The position numbers and the translations under genes are program-made. This document shows positions 7,941 through 17,174 of a stretch of DNA of 64,000 bases, in pieces. A model generated the notes under the pieces. That model had not been told where the DNA came from, made no database searches, and was given only the letters and a program-made list of their open reading frames with translations. The stretch is from Thainema sp966674685. Lineage in GTDB: Bacteria; Cyanobacteriota; Cyanobacteriia; Phormidesmidales; Phormidesmidaceae. Positions within the stretch are counted from its first letter, which is position 1. Each line of letters begins with the position of its first letter. The DNA lies in contig CBKWJC010000029.1 in the NCBI GenBank assembly GCA_966674685.1, positions 4,937 through 68,936 on the forward strand, read 5' to 3'.

Positions 7941-8900
7941 ATGGAAGAACAATATATCGGACTGACTGCTTGTGATGAATGTGGATCAAAATTTCGAGTA
8001 AAACGCAAGCATCAGCATTTAGTGGGCCAGCCTGTCCGATGCCCAAAATGCAATAGCATTTTTACGATGGGATTGGTTAACTTAAGTCCTTTTGAGACGG
8101 CTGCGATTGAACAAGAAAGCAGCAGTGTAACCTCGGAAAAGGGCAGTGTGACCTCGGAAAAGAATGGAGAAGAGAACCAAGAACAATCACGACGGCGGAC
8201 AAAAGTCGAAATCAAGCAAGAGCTAATTGATTCCATCTGTGAAAATTTTCGGTTGCTGCATCCACGTCTAACGGAAATTTCTAATGCCGCACGTTCTTCA
8301 GAAGAAGCCGTTAGGATTTGGGTTGTTGATGCACTAGAAAAAGCGCTGGGCTATAGCAAAAGCAATATAGATACCGAAATTTCTACAATAGGCGGACGAA
8401 TAGATATCGCACTGCGGCAGGATAATCATGTATTCATGGTGATTGAATGCAAAAATATTCGAGCCAAGCTAAATAAGTCTGTTCGTGATCAAGCTATCAA
8501 CTATGCAACAACTCTTTCCGCAGAATGGGCAGTTGTTACGAATGGGGCTATCTGGAAGTTATACCGAGTTATTCCACAGCCTGGTAGAGATCCGCATGTC
8601 ATCGAAATTTTTGATCTATCTTTGCTAGATGAAGACGGTGTCAGTGAAGCTGATGCTGAAAATCTTTACCTGCTAACATCTAGAGCTGTTTTTGGCGGTG
8701 ATTTGCAGAAAATGAGCCATTTGTTAGCCTGCACAAGTAAGAAGAGAATTTTGAATGCTTGTTTGTCAGAGAGAGTTGTAAAAGCTTTTCGTCTAGAACT
8801 ATCCTCTGTTTACAAGGATGAACATAACATCAGTGTCAAACTCGATGATGAAGAGGTTACAAATGCACTACGAGAAGCCTTTTCGCTGATTGATCTTTAA
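7941..8900 (+). CDS. Zinc-ribbon plus HSDR_N-type PD-(D/E)XK nuclease-like protein
   Basis: An N-terminal MJ0042-like zinc ribbon has C11-x2-C14 and C34-x2-C37. A polar linker (about 55-90) carries a duplicated VTSEK unit. A type I restriction HSDR_N-like domain follows, with the PD-(D/E)XK core D155 (GGRIDIAL), E169-x-K171 (VIECKN) and a later Q184 in RDQAINYA. Such domains bind or cut DNA, as in HsdR N-termini. There is no helicase domain and no HsdM or HsdS gene nearby, so it is an orphan. A defence or DNA-processing role is inferred. The gene is AT-richer than its neighbours, hinting at transfer. Confidence 0.8.
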   Translation: MEEQYIGLTACDECGSKFRVKRKHQHLVGQPVRCPKCNSIFTMGLVNLSPFETAAIEQESSSVTSEKGSVTSEKNGEENQEQSRRRTKVEIKQELIDSICENFRLLHPRLTEISNAARSSEEAVRIWVVDALEKALGYSKSNIDTEISTIGGRIDIALRQDNHVFMVIECKNIRAKLNKSVRDQAINYATTLSAEWAVVTNGAIWKLYRVIPQPGRDPHVIEIFDLSLLDEDGVSEADAENLYLLTSRAVFGGDLQKMSHLLACTSKKRILNACLSERVVKAFRLELSSVYKDEHNISVKLDDEEVTNALREAFSLIDL

Positions 8901-9060
8901 AGAAATACCTTTTGCAACTGCTATACACGTCTTGATGTATGGATTGAGCTGATCCTGTTAGCAGAATGAAAATAGCGAATTAGCTAGTCTTCCATTAGGC
9001 AGATGAGATATCTTCTGTCGCTGTCTAACCTATGGGCAGTGTTACCCATAGGCAATAGCC

Positions 9061-9402
9061 ATGATTGCAGCTCAATCCAATCCCCGTGCGGCTGAATGTA
9101 TTGAAGCCTGTTTGCGCTGTTTGCAGGACTGCGAAAATTGCGCGACAGCTTGCCTTAACAGCGACATGGTGCAGATGATGGCACAGTGTATTCAGCGGTG
9201 TCGCGACTGTGCTGATACCTGTAGTCTCTGTTCGCGGCTGATGGCGCGTCGGTCTGAAATTGCCGCTTATATGTGTCAAGCCTGTGCCGAAGCTTGCGAT
9301 CGCTGTGCTGCAGAATGTGGCCAACACGACGCGGAGCACTGCCAGCGCTGCGCTGAATCCTGTCGCCGCTGTGCTGACTTATGCCGTCAAATGGCTGCAT
9401 AA
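9061..9402 (+). CDS. Cys-rich four-helix-bundle copper-binding-type protein (DUF326)
   Basis: The 113-residue protein has Cys in CxxC and CxxxC spacing along each helix (CIEACLRCLQDCENCATAC, then CIQRCRDCADTCSLC, CQACAEACDRC and CQRCAESCRRCADLC). This is the pattern of DUF326 and Csp-type copper-storage four-helix bundles, where inward Cys bind many Cu(I) ions. No signal peptide is visible, suggesting a cytosolic store or buffer. It is a single gene with no copper ATPase or regulator next to it. The metal is inferred from the family. Confidence 0.85.
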   Translation: MIAAQSNPRAAECIEACLRCLQDCENCATACLNSDMVQMMAQCIQRCRDCADTCSLCSRLMARRSEIAAYMCQACAEACDRCAAECGQHDAEHCQRCAESCRRCADLCRQMAA

Positions 9403-9673
9403 TACGGTTTCTTCTCAATGTCGCTATACAGCAATAATTGTTAGTAACGTGAGGCGAGAGGAGTGAGGAGTAAGGAGTTTTGAGTTTTTAATGTTGAGTT
9501 TTGAATAATTGGTCTAACTCAGTATTCAGCATTCAGCACTGGACTCATCTGTAGGGTTTAAATTGCAGAATTGATATAGCGGTAGTCATTTTGGTTAGGA
9601 CAGTGTTTTAACAGAGCTGACTATGCCGATGTAAGACAGCACTATTGCTATGTGAGTTTGAATTCATGCATAA

Positions 9674-9714
9674 ACAGGGATGTGGAGCAGTGAGGAACTG
9701 CTCCACATCCCTGT
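9674..9714. repeat. Perfect 17-bp-arm hairpin
   Basis: ACAGGGATGTGGAGCAG and its exact complement are separated by 7 bases. It is intergenic. No T-run follows, so it is not an obvious terminator. Confidence 0.75.
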
Positions 9715-9724
9715 CTAATATCAA

Positions 9725-9792
9725 ATCTGTGTATAGGAACCCGATTTCTTTTTTGTGAGACGTTTGCGCCGCAAACGTTTCACAAAAAAGAA
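9725..9792 (+). repeat. Hairpin element of the GTGTATAGGAACCC family, copy 1
   Basis: The left flank ATCTGTGTATAGGAACCC (9725-9742) is followed by a hairpin (9746-9792) with TTCTTTTTTGTGA...TCACAAAAAAGAA arms. Two other elements at 52661 and 53451 share this flank and the GTGA(A)A...TTTCAC stem core. Confidence 0.65.
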
Positions 9793-9845
9793 GTTATGGG
9801 TTTTTAACTAGACTTGATATAACTTATTGCCGAACCTAACTTGCT

Positions 9846-11006
9846 CTAGCGATTAACGGGCGTGCCGGGAGTCCGTCCACCCTCGTCATTGCTGCCGCCG
9901 CGAGGTGCGGAGTTACCCGGATCGCAGCCTTCTGCACCGTTGCCGATGCCTTGGTTGCAGTTTTGACGCCGATTGCGATCGCGATCATCATTGTCGTCAT
10001 CGTCATCCACATCAATATCCACATCGACATCGTCGTCATCGTCATCGTCATCGTCAACATCAATATCAACATTGGTACGAGTTTCAGTTGTCGTGGTGGT
10101 GGTCTGTCCCTGGTTGACCCGAATCAGCTGTAGGCCCGAGAAATTCACGTTGTTGACGATGTAAGAAGACTGAATGCTTTCTACGCGACCGAGGTAGGCC
10201 AACGTCTGGTAGACAAAGCCACACGCCTCAGAGCGGCTGACGAACTGAGACAAGTTTAGCGATCGCACTTGGGGATAATTCACCAAGATGCCGCGCTCAA
10301 CCAGCGCCGCGATGATCACCCGGTACTGGCTAGGAATCTCGTCAGCATCATCAAAAATGCTCAGCAGTTGGTCAACGGATTGGCCGGAGGAAACTTGTGT
10401 AACCCCAAGTCCGCGAGCGAGCATCACCAGCATGTCTAAGCGAGTCATGCCGCCATCAACGTCAATGCTGCCATTATTCAAATCGAGGAAGCCCATCGAG
10501 TAGGCGGTTTGAATAGCTTCGTAGGCCCAATAGCTACGAGATACGTTTTGAATCGATACAAGCTGCCGAGTAGCGGGCATGTCAAATGCCTGGGCAATCA
10601 TGGCTGCATACTGCGCTTTGGTCAGCCGAGCCGAAGGGCGAAACTCGTTACCAGGAAAACCGCTGACAACCTGAATGGCAGACAGCCGATAGATGAAGTC
10701 ATTGGCCCAGTAGTTTGAACTCAAGTCGGTGTAGCGTACCTGAGTTACGCTGGTTTGGCCAACCGTGGTTTGACCAAGGATGATCTCGCCGCCTTCTGCT
10801 TGATCGACGGTGTCAACAGCGACTTCATCCAGCAGCGCATCATCGAGCAGCCAGTTGAAGTCTTGAATCGGGCCATTGGTCGTGCCACTGGCAGTTTCGC
10901 CTGCGGCCAAAGCAGTGGGTGCAAAGCTGCTGCCGATGATTGCAGTGAGCGCAACAGCAGATAGGGGTAAAGCACGTCGTAATGGAGTCCAGCGAATTGA
11001 TTTCAT
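9846..11006 (-). CDS. SLH-domain surface protein with an Asp/Val-Asp low-complexity tail
   Basis: A signal peptide (residues 1-34, ending ALAAGE) is followed by about three S-layer-homology-like units between residues 90 and 270 (WANDFIYRLSAIQVVSGFPG, YWAYEAIQTAYSMGFL and VIIAALVERGILVN). The C-terminal fifth is extreme: VDIDVDDDDDDDDDVDVDID at about 311-330 and a further Asp run, then a basic and Gly/Asn-rich end. The protein should sit in the outer envelope, and the acidic tract could bind Ca2+ or other cations. The reading frame continues through the repeat without a break. Both neighbouring promoters are separate. Confidence 0.85.
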   Translation of the reverse strand: MKSIRWTPLRRALPLSAVALTAIIGSSFAPTALAAGETASGTTNGPIQDFNWLLDDALLDEVAVDTVDQAEGGEIILGQTTVGQTSVTQVRYTDLSSNYWANDFIYRLSAIQVVSGFPGNEFRPSARLTKAQYAAMIAQAFDMPATRQLVSIQNVSRSYWAYEAIQTAYSMGFLDLNNGSIDVDGGMTRLDMLVMLARGLGVTQVSSGQSVDQLLSIFDDADEIPSQYRVIIAALVERGILVNYPQVRSLNLSQFVSRSEACGFVYQTLAYLGRVESIQSSYIVNNVNFSGLQLIRVNQGQTTTTTTETRTNVDIDVDDDDDDDDDVDVDIDVDDDDDNDDRDRNRRQNCNQGIGNGAEGCDPGNSAPRGGSNDEGGRTPGTPVNR

Positions 11007-11298
11007 GATTTACTCGGTAGGTTTGTTTTTGTCAGTCGTCATTGAAATTGAGTGGCGACGCACCAGATGTAGTACCAAATTCGGTGTGAAACAGCCTCTA
11101 GCTGCCGCTGCTGTTAGACATGAGCAGCCAAATTAAGCCGATACTCGGCGCTTTGCGCTGTTTATAGGCGTACATGACTATTTAAGCCGCGCTTAGGTGG
11201 CATAACCTCGGTAAACTTACGATAACTTTGTTAAATAGCACTAAATATGTGGATTAAATGAAGGGGCTGATCCGGAGAGCTGCCCCTTCACATTACGT

Positions 11299-12348
11299 TT
11301 ACTCAAGATAGCGATCGCAAAACTGCTGAAGCTGAGATTTACACTGCTGCGTCCAGTTTGCGTCCGGTGAAACGGCGTGGGCGCAGCGGGTGCCATAGGC
11401 CAAGGTGTAAATCATGGCCGCACCGATCGCGGTCTGTTCCTCAGTTGAAAAGGGCTGCCCTTTACCGAATTCATACTCCTGCACAAACGCCTCAGCTTCA
11501 GCGACCGTAATCGTTCGAGCAGGCGCACCGATACGCCAGTCATGGGCATAGCAGCGGGCTGCACCACCGACAAAAAAGGCTTCTGGCCCTACGCGCAGGC
11601 TGTCCCAGTCAAACACGCTCGTGATCTCTGCCTGGTGAAAAGCCATATTTTGCAGGCTCCAGTCGGCATGACCGATTACCCACGGCAGTTTAATATCCAG
11701 TAGCAACCGTTGGGCGCGAGTTGCGATCGCATCAATCCATTCAGCTCCAGCCCGCGTCTGCTCGAAATCAAATAGAGTATTGTGTGGCGTTGGCCACAGC
11801 GGTTTATCCGTTGTCCCGTCACCAGCCAACCACGGCATCCAGGGCGCTAAATCGGTTGGTATAGCCCACACACGGGTTTGGCGAATCAGTCGCGCTAGTA
11901 GCAAGGCCATGCTGCGCCGCACGGCTGGATCAAACGGTTCAACCGTTTCACCTGGATCACAGTAACTCTGAGCCACCAACAGCGTCCGATCTTGAATCTG
12001 TGGAGCAGCAATCCCACCTGGGCAGGGAAATCCAGCCTGGGCGAGCTGTGCCTGAACCTGAAAGCTACGGCATAGGGCAGGTGGTTGCAGAGCAGGTAGA
12101 CCGTGGTCGGTACCGTAGGCTTTGATCACCACTATCTGGGCGTTACTGAGCCGAACGACAACCGTTGCCCCAACCGAGACGTAGGCAAAGCCACAGCTTT
12201 CAATTTCAGCATGCAGCGCAGACTGGGCAAACTGGTTGAAGGCGGCGCTGATGCGGGCTGCATCCGTTGTGCCAAAGATGCTGCGGGTGATCGGACAATC
12301 GTCTAGCTCAAGCGGCTGAATGTGATCGGTGAGAGACTGCCAGTTCAT
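11299..12348 (-). CDS. Aminoglycoside phosphotransferase (APH)-fold small-molecule kinase
   Basis: This 349-residue protein has the APH/choline-kinase catalytic loop HADWSLQN (VIGHADWSLQNMAF) near residue 225 and the metal-binding VFDWDS motif near 245. The family phosphorylates aminoglycosides, choline, fructosamine or homoserine-like substrates; the substrate here is unknown. The ATG at 12348 is chosen because MNWQSL starts the conserved part. A longer frame reaching 12567 only runs antiphase into the upstream gene. The start lies 41 bp inside the 3' end of the permease-kinase gene, so the two are probably translationally coupled. Confidence 0.8.
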   Translation of the reverse strand: MNWQSLTDHIQPLELDDCPITRSIFGTTDAARISAAFNQFAQSALHAEIESCGFAYVSVGATVVVRLSNAQIVVIKAYGTDHGLPALQPPALCRSFQVQAQLAQAGFPCPGGIAAPQIQDRTLLVAQSYCDPGETVEPFDPAVRRSMALLLARLIRQTRVWAIPTDLAPWMPWLAGDGTTDKPLWPTPHNTLFDFEQTRAGAEWIDAIATRAQRLLLDIKLPWVIGHADWSLQNMAFHQAEITSVFDWDSLRVGPEAFFVGGAARCYAHDWRIGAPARTITVAEAEAFVQEYEFGKGQPFSTEEQTAIGAAMIYTLAYGTRCAHAVSPDANWTQQCKSQLQQFCDRYLE

Positions 12349-14776
12349 TGGACAAGCGCTGCACTGGAATTTGAATGATAAATTCTGCTCCATGACCGGG
12401 CGATGAGATAAGCTCCAGTTTACCGCCGTGCTTCTCGGTGATGATCTGATAGCTGATCGACATGCCCATGCCCGTGCCTTTGCCGATGGCTTTGGTTGTA
12501 AAGAACGGATCGAAAATGCGGCTTTGTACCGCTGGCGGAATGCCTGGGCCATTGTCTGCGATCGCAATTTTCACCCACGTATTCTCGATTAGGCTGGTGC
12601 GGATGGTGATTTGATACGGCGGCTTGCCCTTCTCCTCCAGCGCATCAATGGCATTGGACACAATATTCATCACCACCTGATTGAGCTGGCCAGGATAGCA
12701 CTCCACCAGGGGCAACTTATCATACTGCCGAATAACCTCAATTGCAGGACGGTCGCTTTTGGCCTTGAGACGATGCTGCAAAATCAGCAGCGTGCTTTCG
12801 ATGCCTTCATGAATGTCAACAGCCTTGAACTCAGCCTCATCCATGCGGGAAAAATTACGTAGCGACAGCACAATTTGCCGAATGCGATCGCTACCAATCT
12901 GCATCGAATGTAGAATCTTGCCCAAGTCCTCCTGCAAAAACTCCAGATCCATCTCGTCCGTCGCGTCCAAAATCTCATCCGGTGGATGCGGATAAGCCTG
13001 CTGGTACAGCGCCACTAGGCGCAGCAAGTCCTGAGAGTAGGTTTCAATATGCGTCAGATTGCCGTAGATAAAGTTGACGGGATTATTAATTTCATGCGCC
13101 ACACCCGCTACGAGCTGACCAAGGCTGGACATTTTCTCGGCCTGCACCAGTTGAGTTTGAGTACGCTGCAAGTCGGTCAGCGTCTGCTCAACCTGCTCTC
13201 GCGCTTCGGTGATGGCAGCAATTTGGGGCAAACTCGTCCAACATGCGATCGCAACTCCAATAAACGCCACCGTCACCAGCAAAATACTAAACAGTGCCGT
13301 ATGAGTAGTCAGATCTGTGCGCTCCAGTCTTGCTCGCGCCAGCCAGCCAATACTGACAGCTCCGCAGATCAGGGTAATCAAAATCGTCACCTGTAGCGCC
13401 ACCCAATCGGCTTTGGTCTGGGTCGAACGCGGCGACTGATCGCGCTGCCACCACCAGCTCGGTTGCAGCACCCGCAGCCGTAAGCGGGGTAACTGGGTCG
13501 CCAGACCGCCCACAATCAGAGGCATCGCTAGCCCCATCAGCCAGTCCTGCCAGCCCCAGGCAATGCCGCCCACCACCAGCACGACACTCTCCAGAATGAA
13601 GAAGCCCAGCGAGGCGGTTTGCCAACGGGTTTCACTGCGATCGCGGCTGACCCATTCGCCCAAATGGATCGCCATCATTGAGGTCAAGTAGCCTGTTCCC
13701 GTCACCATCACCACCCGCGCCACATCGCCCCACATCAGCGACAGGAGGCTGAGCGCAAAGGTAAACAACAGCCCCGGTGCCAGTACTGAGCGCCGAGAAA
13801 TCACGCTGAATACAGGCGGAATATACTGATCTTGAGCCAACTGGTAGAGCAAACGCGGACAGTTGGCCACTGCCGTAGCGGAACTGAGCAAGCAGCCAGA
13901 CGTAATCAGAAACGTGACGAGCGCTGGCCCCATGCTGCCCCAGAAGGGTTGACTGGCGGCGACTAAATTCAAGTAGGTGCTGTCTGCCGCTGTTGCATTG
14001 GTGGCTAGACGCATAACCACCCAAGAGCCACCCACGTAAACAACTGGAATCAAGCTTGCCGTCACTGCCAAACAGCGTAGCGTCACTTGTGGCCGCCGAC
14101 TATCGGCTACAAATGAAGACGCCGTTTCGCAGCCATACACGGCGTAGACGGCAATGTAAAACCACTTCAGCCAATCAACTAAATTGGGAGTCGGCCAAAC
14201 ATCCGGCAGCAGTCCAGGACTGGTCGGTGCCGTACCCAGCCAAGTTAGCCCTTGCAAACAGAAGGTCATCAAAAAGCCGATGGCCGGAAATACAAAAAAG
14301 GTGTGGAGAATGCCAATCGTGCGCGTGCCGCTGAAGGCAACGATGAACGGCAGCGCCAAGAAGCAAATTCTCAGCAGGGTGACGGGCACGTAAAACCCCA
14401 GTGGCACCAGATTAGATTCGATCAAATCCGCCAAAATAATGGCATTCATGGCCGGAACGGAAATCCAGCCCAGAAAGTAACCGATCGCAGCATACTGCGC
14501 CAGCACCGGAAACCGTCGCAGCAAGTGAGTGGTATAGTTCGGTGTACCACCGGAGACGTTGGGGAAGTAGGTGCCTAGGCGTTGAACCTGGAGGTTTAGC
14601 ATAATCCCAATCACGGCACCGGGGATCCAAACCAGCAGCGCATTTGGCCCCAGAGCCGTGTGCATAGCAGGTGCAGTTCCTAGCCACAGCAACAGTCCGC
14701 TAAAGCCAAATCCACAGGTTTCTAGCGACGATAAGCTGCGAGGCAGCGAAAATTCTAAGCGGGTGGACGGATTCAT
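12308..14776 (-). CDS. APC-type permease fused to a sensor histidine kinase
   Basis: Residues 1 to about 520 form a polytopic domain like amino acid/polyamine (APC) permeases, with a glycine-rich first helix (ETCGFGFSGLLLWLG) and roughly 12-14 hydrophobic segments. A coiled linker (about 520-550, TLTDLQRTQTQLVQAEKMSS) leads to a complete kinase: phospho-accepting H561 in VAHEINNP, N-box SNAIDAL near 710, G1 DNGPGI near 741, F-box FFTTK near 760 and G2 GTGMGMSIS near 768. No receiver domain is attached and no response-regulator gene is nearby. The design recalls CbrA (SLC5 transporter plus kinase), but with a different transporter fold. It probably senses an amino acid or amine. Confidence 0.85.
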   Translation of the reverse strand: MNPSTRLEFSLPRSLSSLETCGFGFSGLLLWLGTAPAMHTALGPNALLVWIPGAVIGIMLNLQVQRLGTYFPNVSGGTPNYTTHLLRRFPVLAQYAAIGYFLGWISVPAMNAIILADLIESNLVPLGFYVPVTLLRICFLALPFIVAFSGTRTIGILHTFFVFPAIGFLMTFCLQGLTWLGTAPTSPGLLPDVWPTPNLVDWLKWFYIAVYAVYGCETASSFVADSRRPQVTLRCLAVTASLIPVVYVGGSWVVMRLATNATAADSTYLNLVAASQPFWGSMGPALVTFLITSGCLLSSATAVANCPRLLYQLAQDQYIPPVFSVISRRSVLAPGLLFTFALSLLSLMWGDVARVVMVTGTGYLTSMMAIHLGEWVSRDRSETRWQTASLGFFILESVVLVVGGIAWGWQDWLMGLAMPLIVGGLATQLPRLRLRVLQPSWWWQRDQSPRSTQTKADWVALQVTILITLICGAVSIGWLARARLERTDLTTHTALFSILLVTVAFIGVAIACWTSLPQIAAITEAREQVEQTLTDLQRTQTQLVQAEKMSSLGQLVAGVAHEINNPVNFIYGNLTHIETYSQDLLRLVALYQQAYPHPPDEILDATDEMDLEFLQEDLGKILHSMQIGSDRIRQIVLSLRNFSRMDEAEFKAVDIHEGIESTLLILQHRLKAKSDRPAIEVIRQYDKLPLVECYPGQLNQVVMNIVSNAIDALEEKGKPPYQITIRTSLIENTWVKIAIADNGPGIPPAVQSRIFDPFFTTKAIGKGTGMGMSISYQIITEKHGGKLELISSPGHGAEFIIQIPVQRLSNELAVSHRSHSAA

Positions 14777-15383
14777 AGCTGGGAGATCCTAGGATTTCAC
14801 ACCCTGCTAGTTTGCCCAAAGGGACGAAATCCTATCAGGACAAGCACATGGAACGCTGCTTGTCGCTAGTCCTCTAGGTGAATATCTGCGCTAACTCCAG
14901 CACAAAATTGGGTAAAACAGGAGCGCACCTCTGAATATCAGAGTCAAATTCACTTGATAAGAACCCGTTTACGTTTATCGCATATCCATGAGATCTCTAA
15001 AACTAAGAGTTCCTATCATTAAGTGAACATCTATTTCAAATGAGAAATTTTATTTAATACAGCCATCATTCCAAATAGCAGGATAGTTATACTGAATGTC
15101 TCCACCTAATTACCTAAATGGGAATGTTAGGCTAATGAGTTTCTACTTAATCACCTAAATAGGGATATTAAGCAAAAAGTTTCGCTCTAATTGATAGTTA
15201 GCTGCTACAGCCCACATGTTTCAAAGAGATACTTCTATTGGTAGATGAAGACTGTTACGGGTAGAAATTCAATAATTGATCTAAAAACCAAGCGTATGAA
15301 TAAACTTCTTAATGCATAAATCTGCATCATGATTTTTCAAAAGATGCGGAATGACACAGTTGAATTTATTCGCAAGTTAAATT
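14777..15383. other. AT-rich upstream region of the AIPR gene with imperfect tandem repeats
   Basis: This is a 607-bp gap, AT-rich from about 14940 onward, marking entry into the accessory island. Two adjacent imperfect copies of a 40-43-bp unit (15100-15142 and 15143-15182) share ACCTAAAT-GGGATATTA and end in AGTTT. Partly complementary CACTTGATAAGAAC and GTTCCTATCATTAAGTG lie near 14952 and 15010. No gene is seen. These may be control sites for the AIPR gene. Confidence 0.45.
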
Positions 15384-17174
15384 ATGGCTTTTGTAAAAGA
15401 TATCCGAATCGAAGATAATGCAGTCCCTGCAGCAGCTACATCAAAAATTGTTGCTCAACGACTTGGAAAAACACTTAGAGAAAGGTTTGAAAATTATATT
15501 CATAAACGTGAATGTAGGACTAACCAGCCAGACTATGAAATCAAAATGGCTAGCAGGGCAATCGCAGCATTTTCAATATATAACTTAGCTGCTGTAGACG
15601 ATATTACTGCTGGTCAGTGTGTTTGCGATAGTTCCCACGATGGCGGGATTGATGCGATATGTGTAAATCATAGTGAAAAAATAGTCGTAGTTGTTCAGTC
15701 TAAGTTTAATCAATTAGGGAATGGTACTTGGATCAAAGATGATTTTCTTTCATTTAAAGATGCATGTGAAAAATTGCAGCTAGAAGAATATTTCCGATTT
15801 GATCAAATTTTGCAGAGGATGTCTAGCGATATAGATATGGGTCTTAGCTCACAAGATTATAAGTTTCTATTTGTAATGGCTCATACGGGAAAGCGAGGCG
15901 CAGCAGAGCTTATTCTGAGTGATATGCAAAACTGGCAAGATGAACTTAATTCAGCTGCGTTAATTCCTGATAATCTACCCCAAGTTGATCTTCCGTTTCA
16001 GGTCCATCTTGTATCTGCAGAAGATTTAACTGAATGGCTGCAAGCAGGTACGCATGTAAACATTGATCTCGAAGATGTTGAAATCGAACATTATGGTCAA
16101 AAAGATGAACCCTATTTAGCATTATATGGGCAGATTAGTGGTGATCAGATACTTGAGTGGTGGGAGGCTCATGGAACCCGTCTTTTTTCGAAAAACATAA
16201 GAAATTTGTTAGGGAATACTGATGTTAATGACTCAATAAAAAATACTGCAATCAGTGATCCCAAAATGTTCTGGTACTACAATAATGGAATAACTTTATT
16301 GGTTTCAGATATATTTCCGCACCGACGAAATGCAAATCGGGGTACTATCAGAGGGACATTTAGATTTACGAATGCTAGCGTTATCAATGGCGCTCAAACA
16401 GTTAGTACTATTGGTCAAGTATTTAGAAGTATTTCCGAAGAAACTAGTAATACGCTTGCACAAATAAAAGTCCCTGCTCGTTTTATTAAGGTTACAGATA
16501 TAGATAATGCAGATGTAGCAACGGCTATTACAAAAGCTAATAATCATCAGAATAGAGTGCTAGGAAGAGACTTTGCATCTCAACACCATGAACAACTAAG
16601 AATTTCAAGAGAGCTGGCTGTCGAAAGTTATCAATACCAGCTTCTTAGAACTTCAGATCAAAGTATAGGAGATGATGCTAGTACGATTGATTTAGATGAG
16701 GCTCTCGATGGCTTAGCATGTTTGACGTTGTCACCCACAATCTTATCAACTTTGAAGGCTCAAAGAGGTCGATTTTTTGAGAATCTAGAAGGTAACTTAT
16801 ATAAGAGTGTTTTTAACCCTACGGTTTCAGGCATAAAGGTCGTTAATTCTGTTTTACATCTCCGTGTAGTTGAGCGACTTATAAATGCTAAGCTTGCTGG
16901 AATTGACAGAAATGTGTACAGAAAACAACATCTTATTATTACTCATGCAAATAGAGTTTTGACCGCACTTCTTTTAAATAAGGTGAGCGGTATTGCTGGT
17001 TCAGCAGAACTCGTCACTCCTAATGAAGAACACTTGTCAACAAAACTTGATTTTCTCTGTAGTGAAGTAGGACAATACATAGAGCAAAACTACACAAATG
17101 CGTATCCCGCACGATTCTTTGTGAACGTTGAAAAAGTCAATGAAATTATAAATTATTTGAGTGATAAGCTTTAA
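15384..17174 (+). CDS. AIPR-family (abortive infection phage resistance) protein with N-terminal endonuclease-like domain
   Basis: This 596-residue protein has two parts. The N-terminal part resembles a restriction-endonuclease-like fold, with D86-GGID and a QSK motif (Q105-K107 in VVVVQSKFNQ). The middle and C-terminal part carries AIPR family hallmarks: MFWYYNNGITLLVSD near 293, ASVINGAQTVSTI near 332 and ATAITKANNHQNRV near 380. AIPR proteins are known from abortive-infection phage defence and sit near restriction or toxin genes. The gene is clearly AT-rich, lacks HIP1 octamers and is flanked by repeats, all signs of transfer. A toxin-antitoxin pair lies about 0.8 kb downstream. Confidence 0.85.
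   Translation: MAFVKDIRIEDNAVPAAATSKIVAQRLGKTLRERFENYIHKRECRTNQPDYEIKMASRAIAAFSIYNLAAVDDITAGQCVCDSSHDGGIDAICVNHSEKIVVVVQSKFNQLGNGTWIKDDFLSFKDACEKLQLEEYFRFDQILQRMSSDIDMGLSSQDYKFLFVMAHTGKRGAAELILSDMQNWQDELNSAALIPDNLPQVDLPFQVHLVSAEDLTEWLQAGTHVNIDLEDVEIEHYGQKDEPYLALYGQISGDQILEWWEAHGTRLFSKNIRNLLGNTDVNDSIKNTAISDPKMFWYYNNGITLLVSDIFPHRRNANRGTIRGTFRFTNASVINGAQTVSTIGQVFRSISEETSNTLAQIKVPARFIKVTDIDNADVATAITKANNHQNRVLGRDFASQHHEQLRISRELAVESYQYQLLRTSDQSIGDDASTIDLDEALDGLACLTLSPTILSTLKAQRGRFFENLEGNLYKSVFNPTVSGIKVVNSVLHLRVVERLINAKLAGIDRNVYRKQHLIITHANRVLTALLLNKVSGIAGSAELVTPNEEHLSTKLDFLCSEVGQYIEQNYTNAYPARFFVNVEKVNEIINYLSDKL

Larger units (their letters stand above)
9403..9845. repeat. Repeat-rich intergenic region with short GAG(T/G)AGG and CAGCACT repeats
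   Basis: The region has short tandem-like purine repeats (GAGGAGTGAGGAGTAAGGAG near 9458), then TCAGCATTCAGCACTGGACT near 9525 and an ATCTGTAGGG...TTTAAATTGCAGAA segment. Close matches to the latter two occur at 45705-45765. Two hairpins follow at 9674 and 9746. No gene is seen. Confidence 0.55.

Noticed and set aside
9905..10164. Plus-strand frames rich in His/Arg or Ile/Val/Ser across the Asp tract
   Set aside because: They are reverse readings of the GAC/GAT repeat that encodes the Asp tail.
12349..12567. Longer start for the APH-fold kinase
   Set aside because: The extra residues are an out-of-frame reading of the permease-kinase gene; the conserved part begins at the ATG at 12348.
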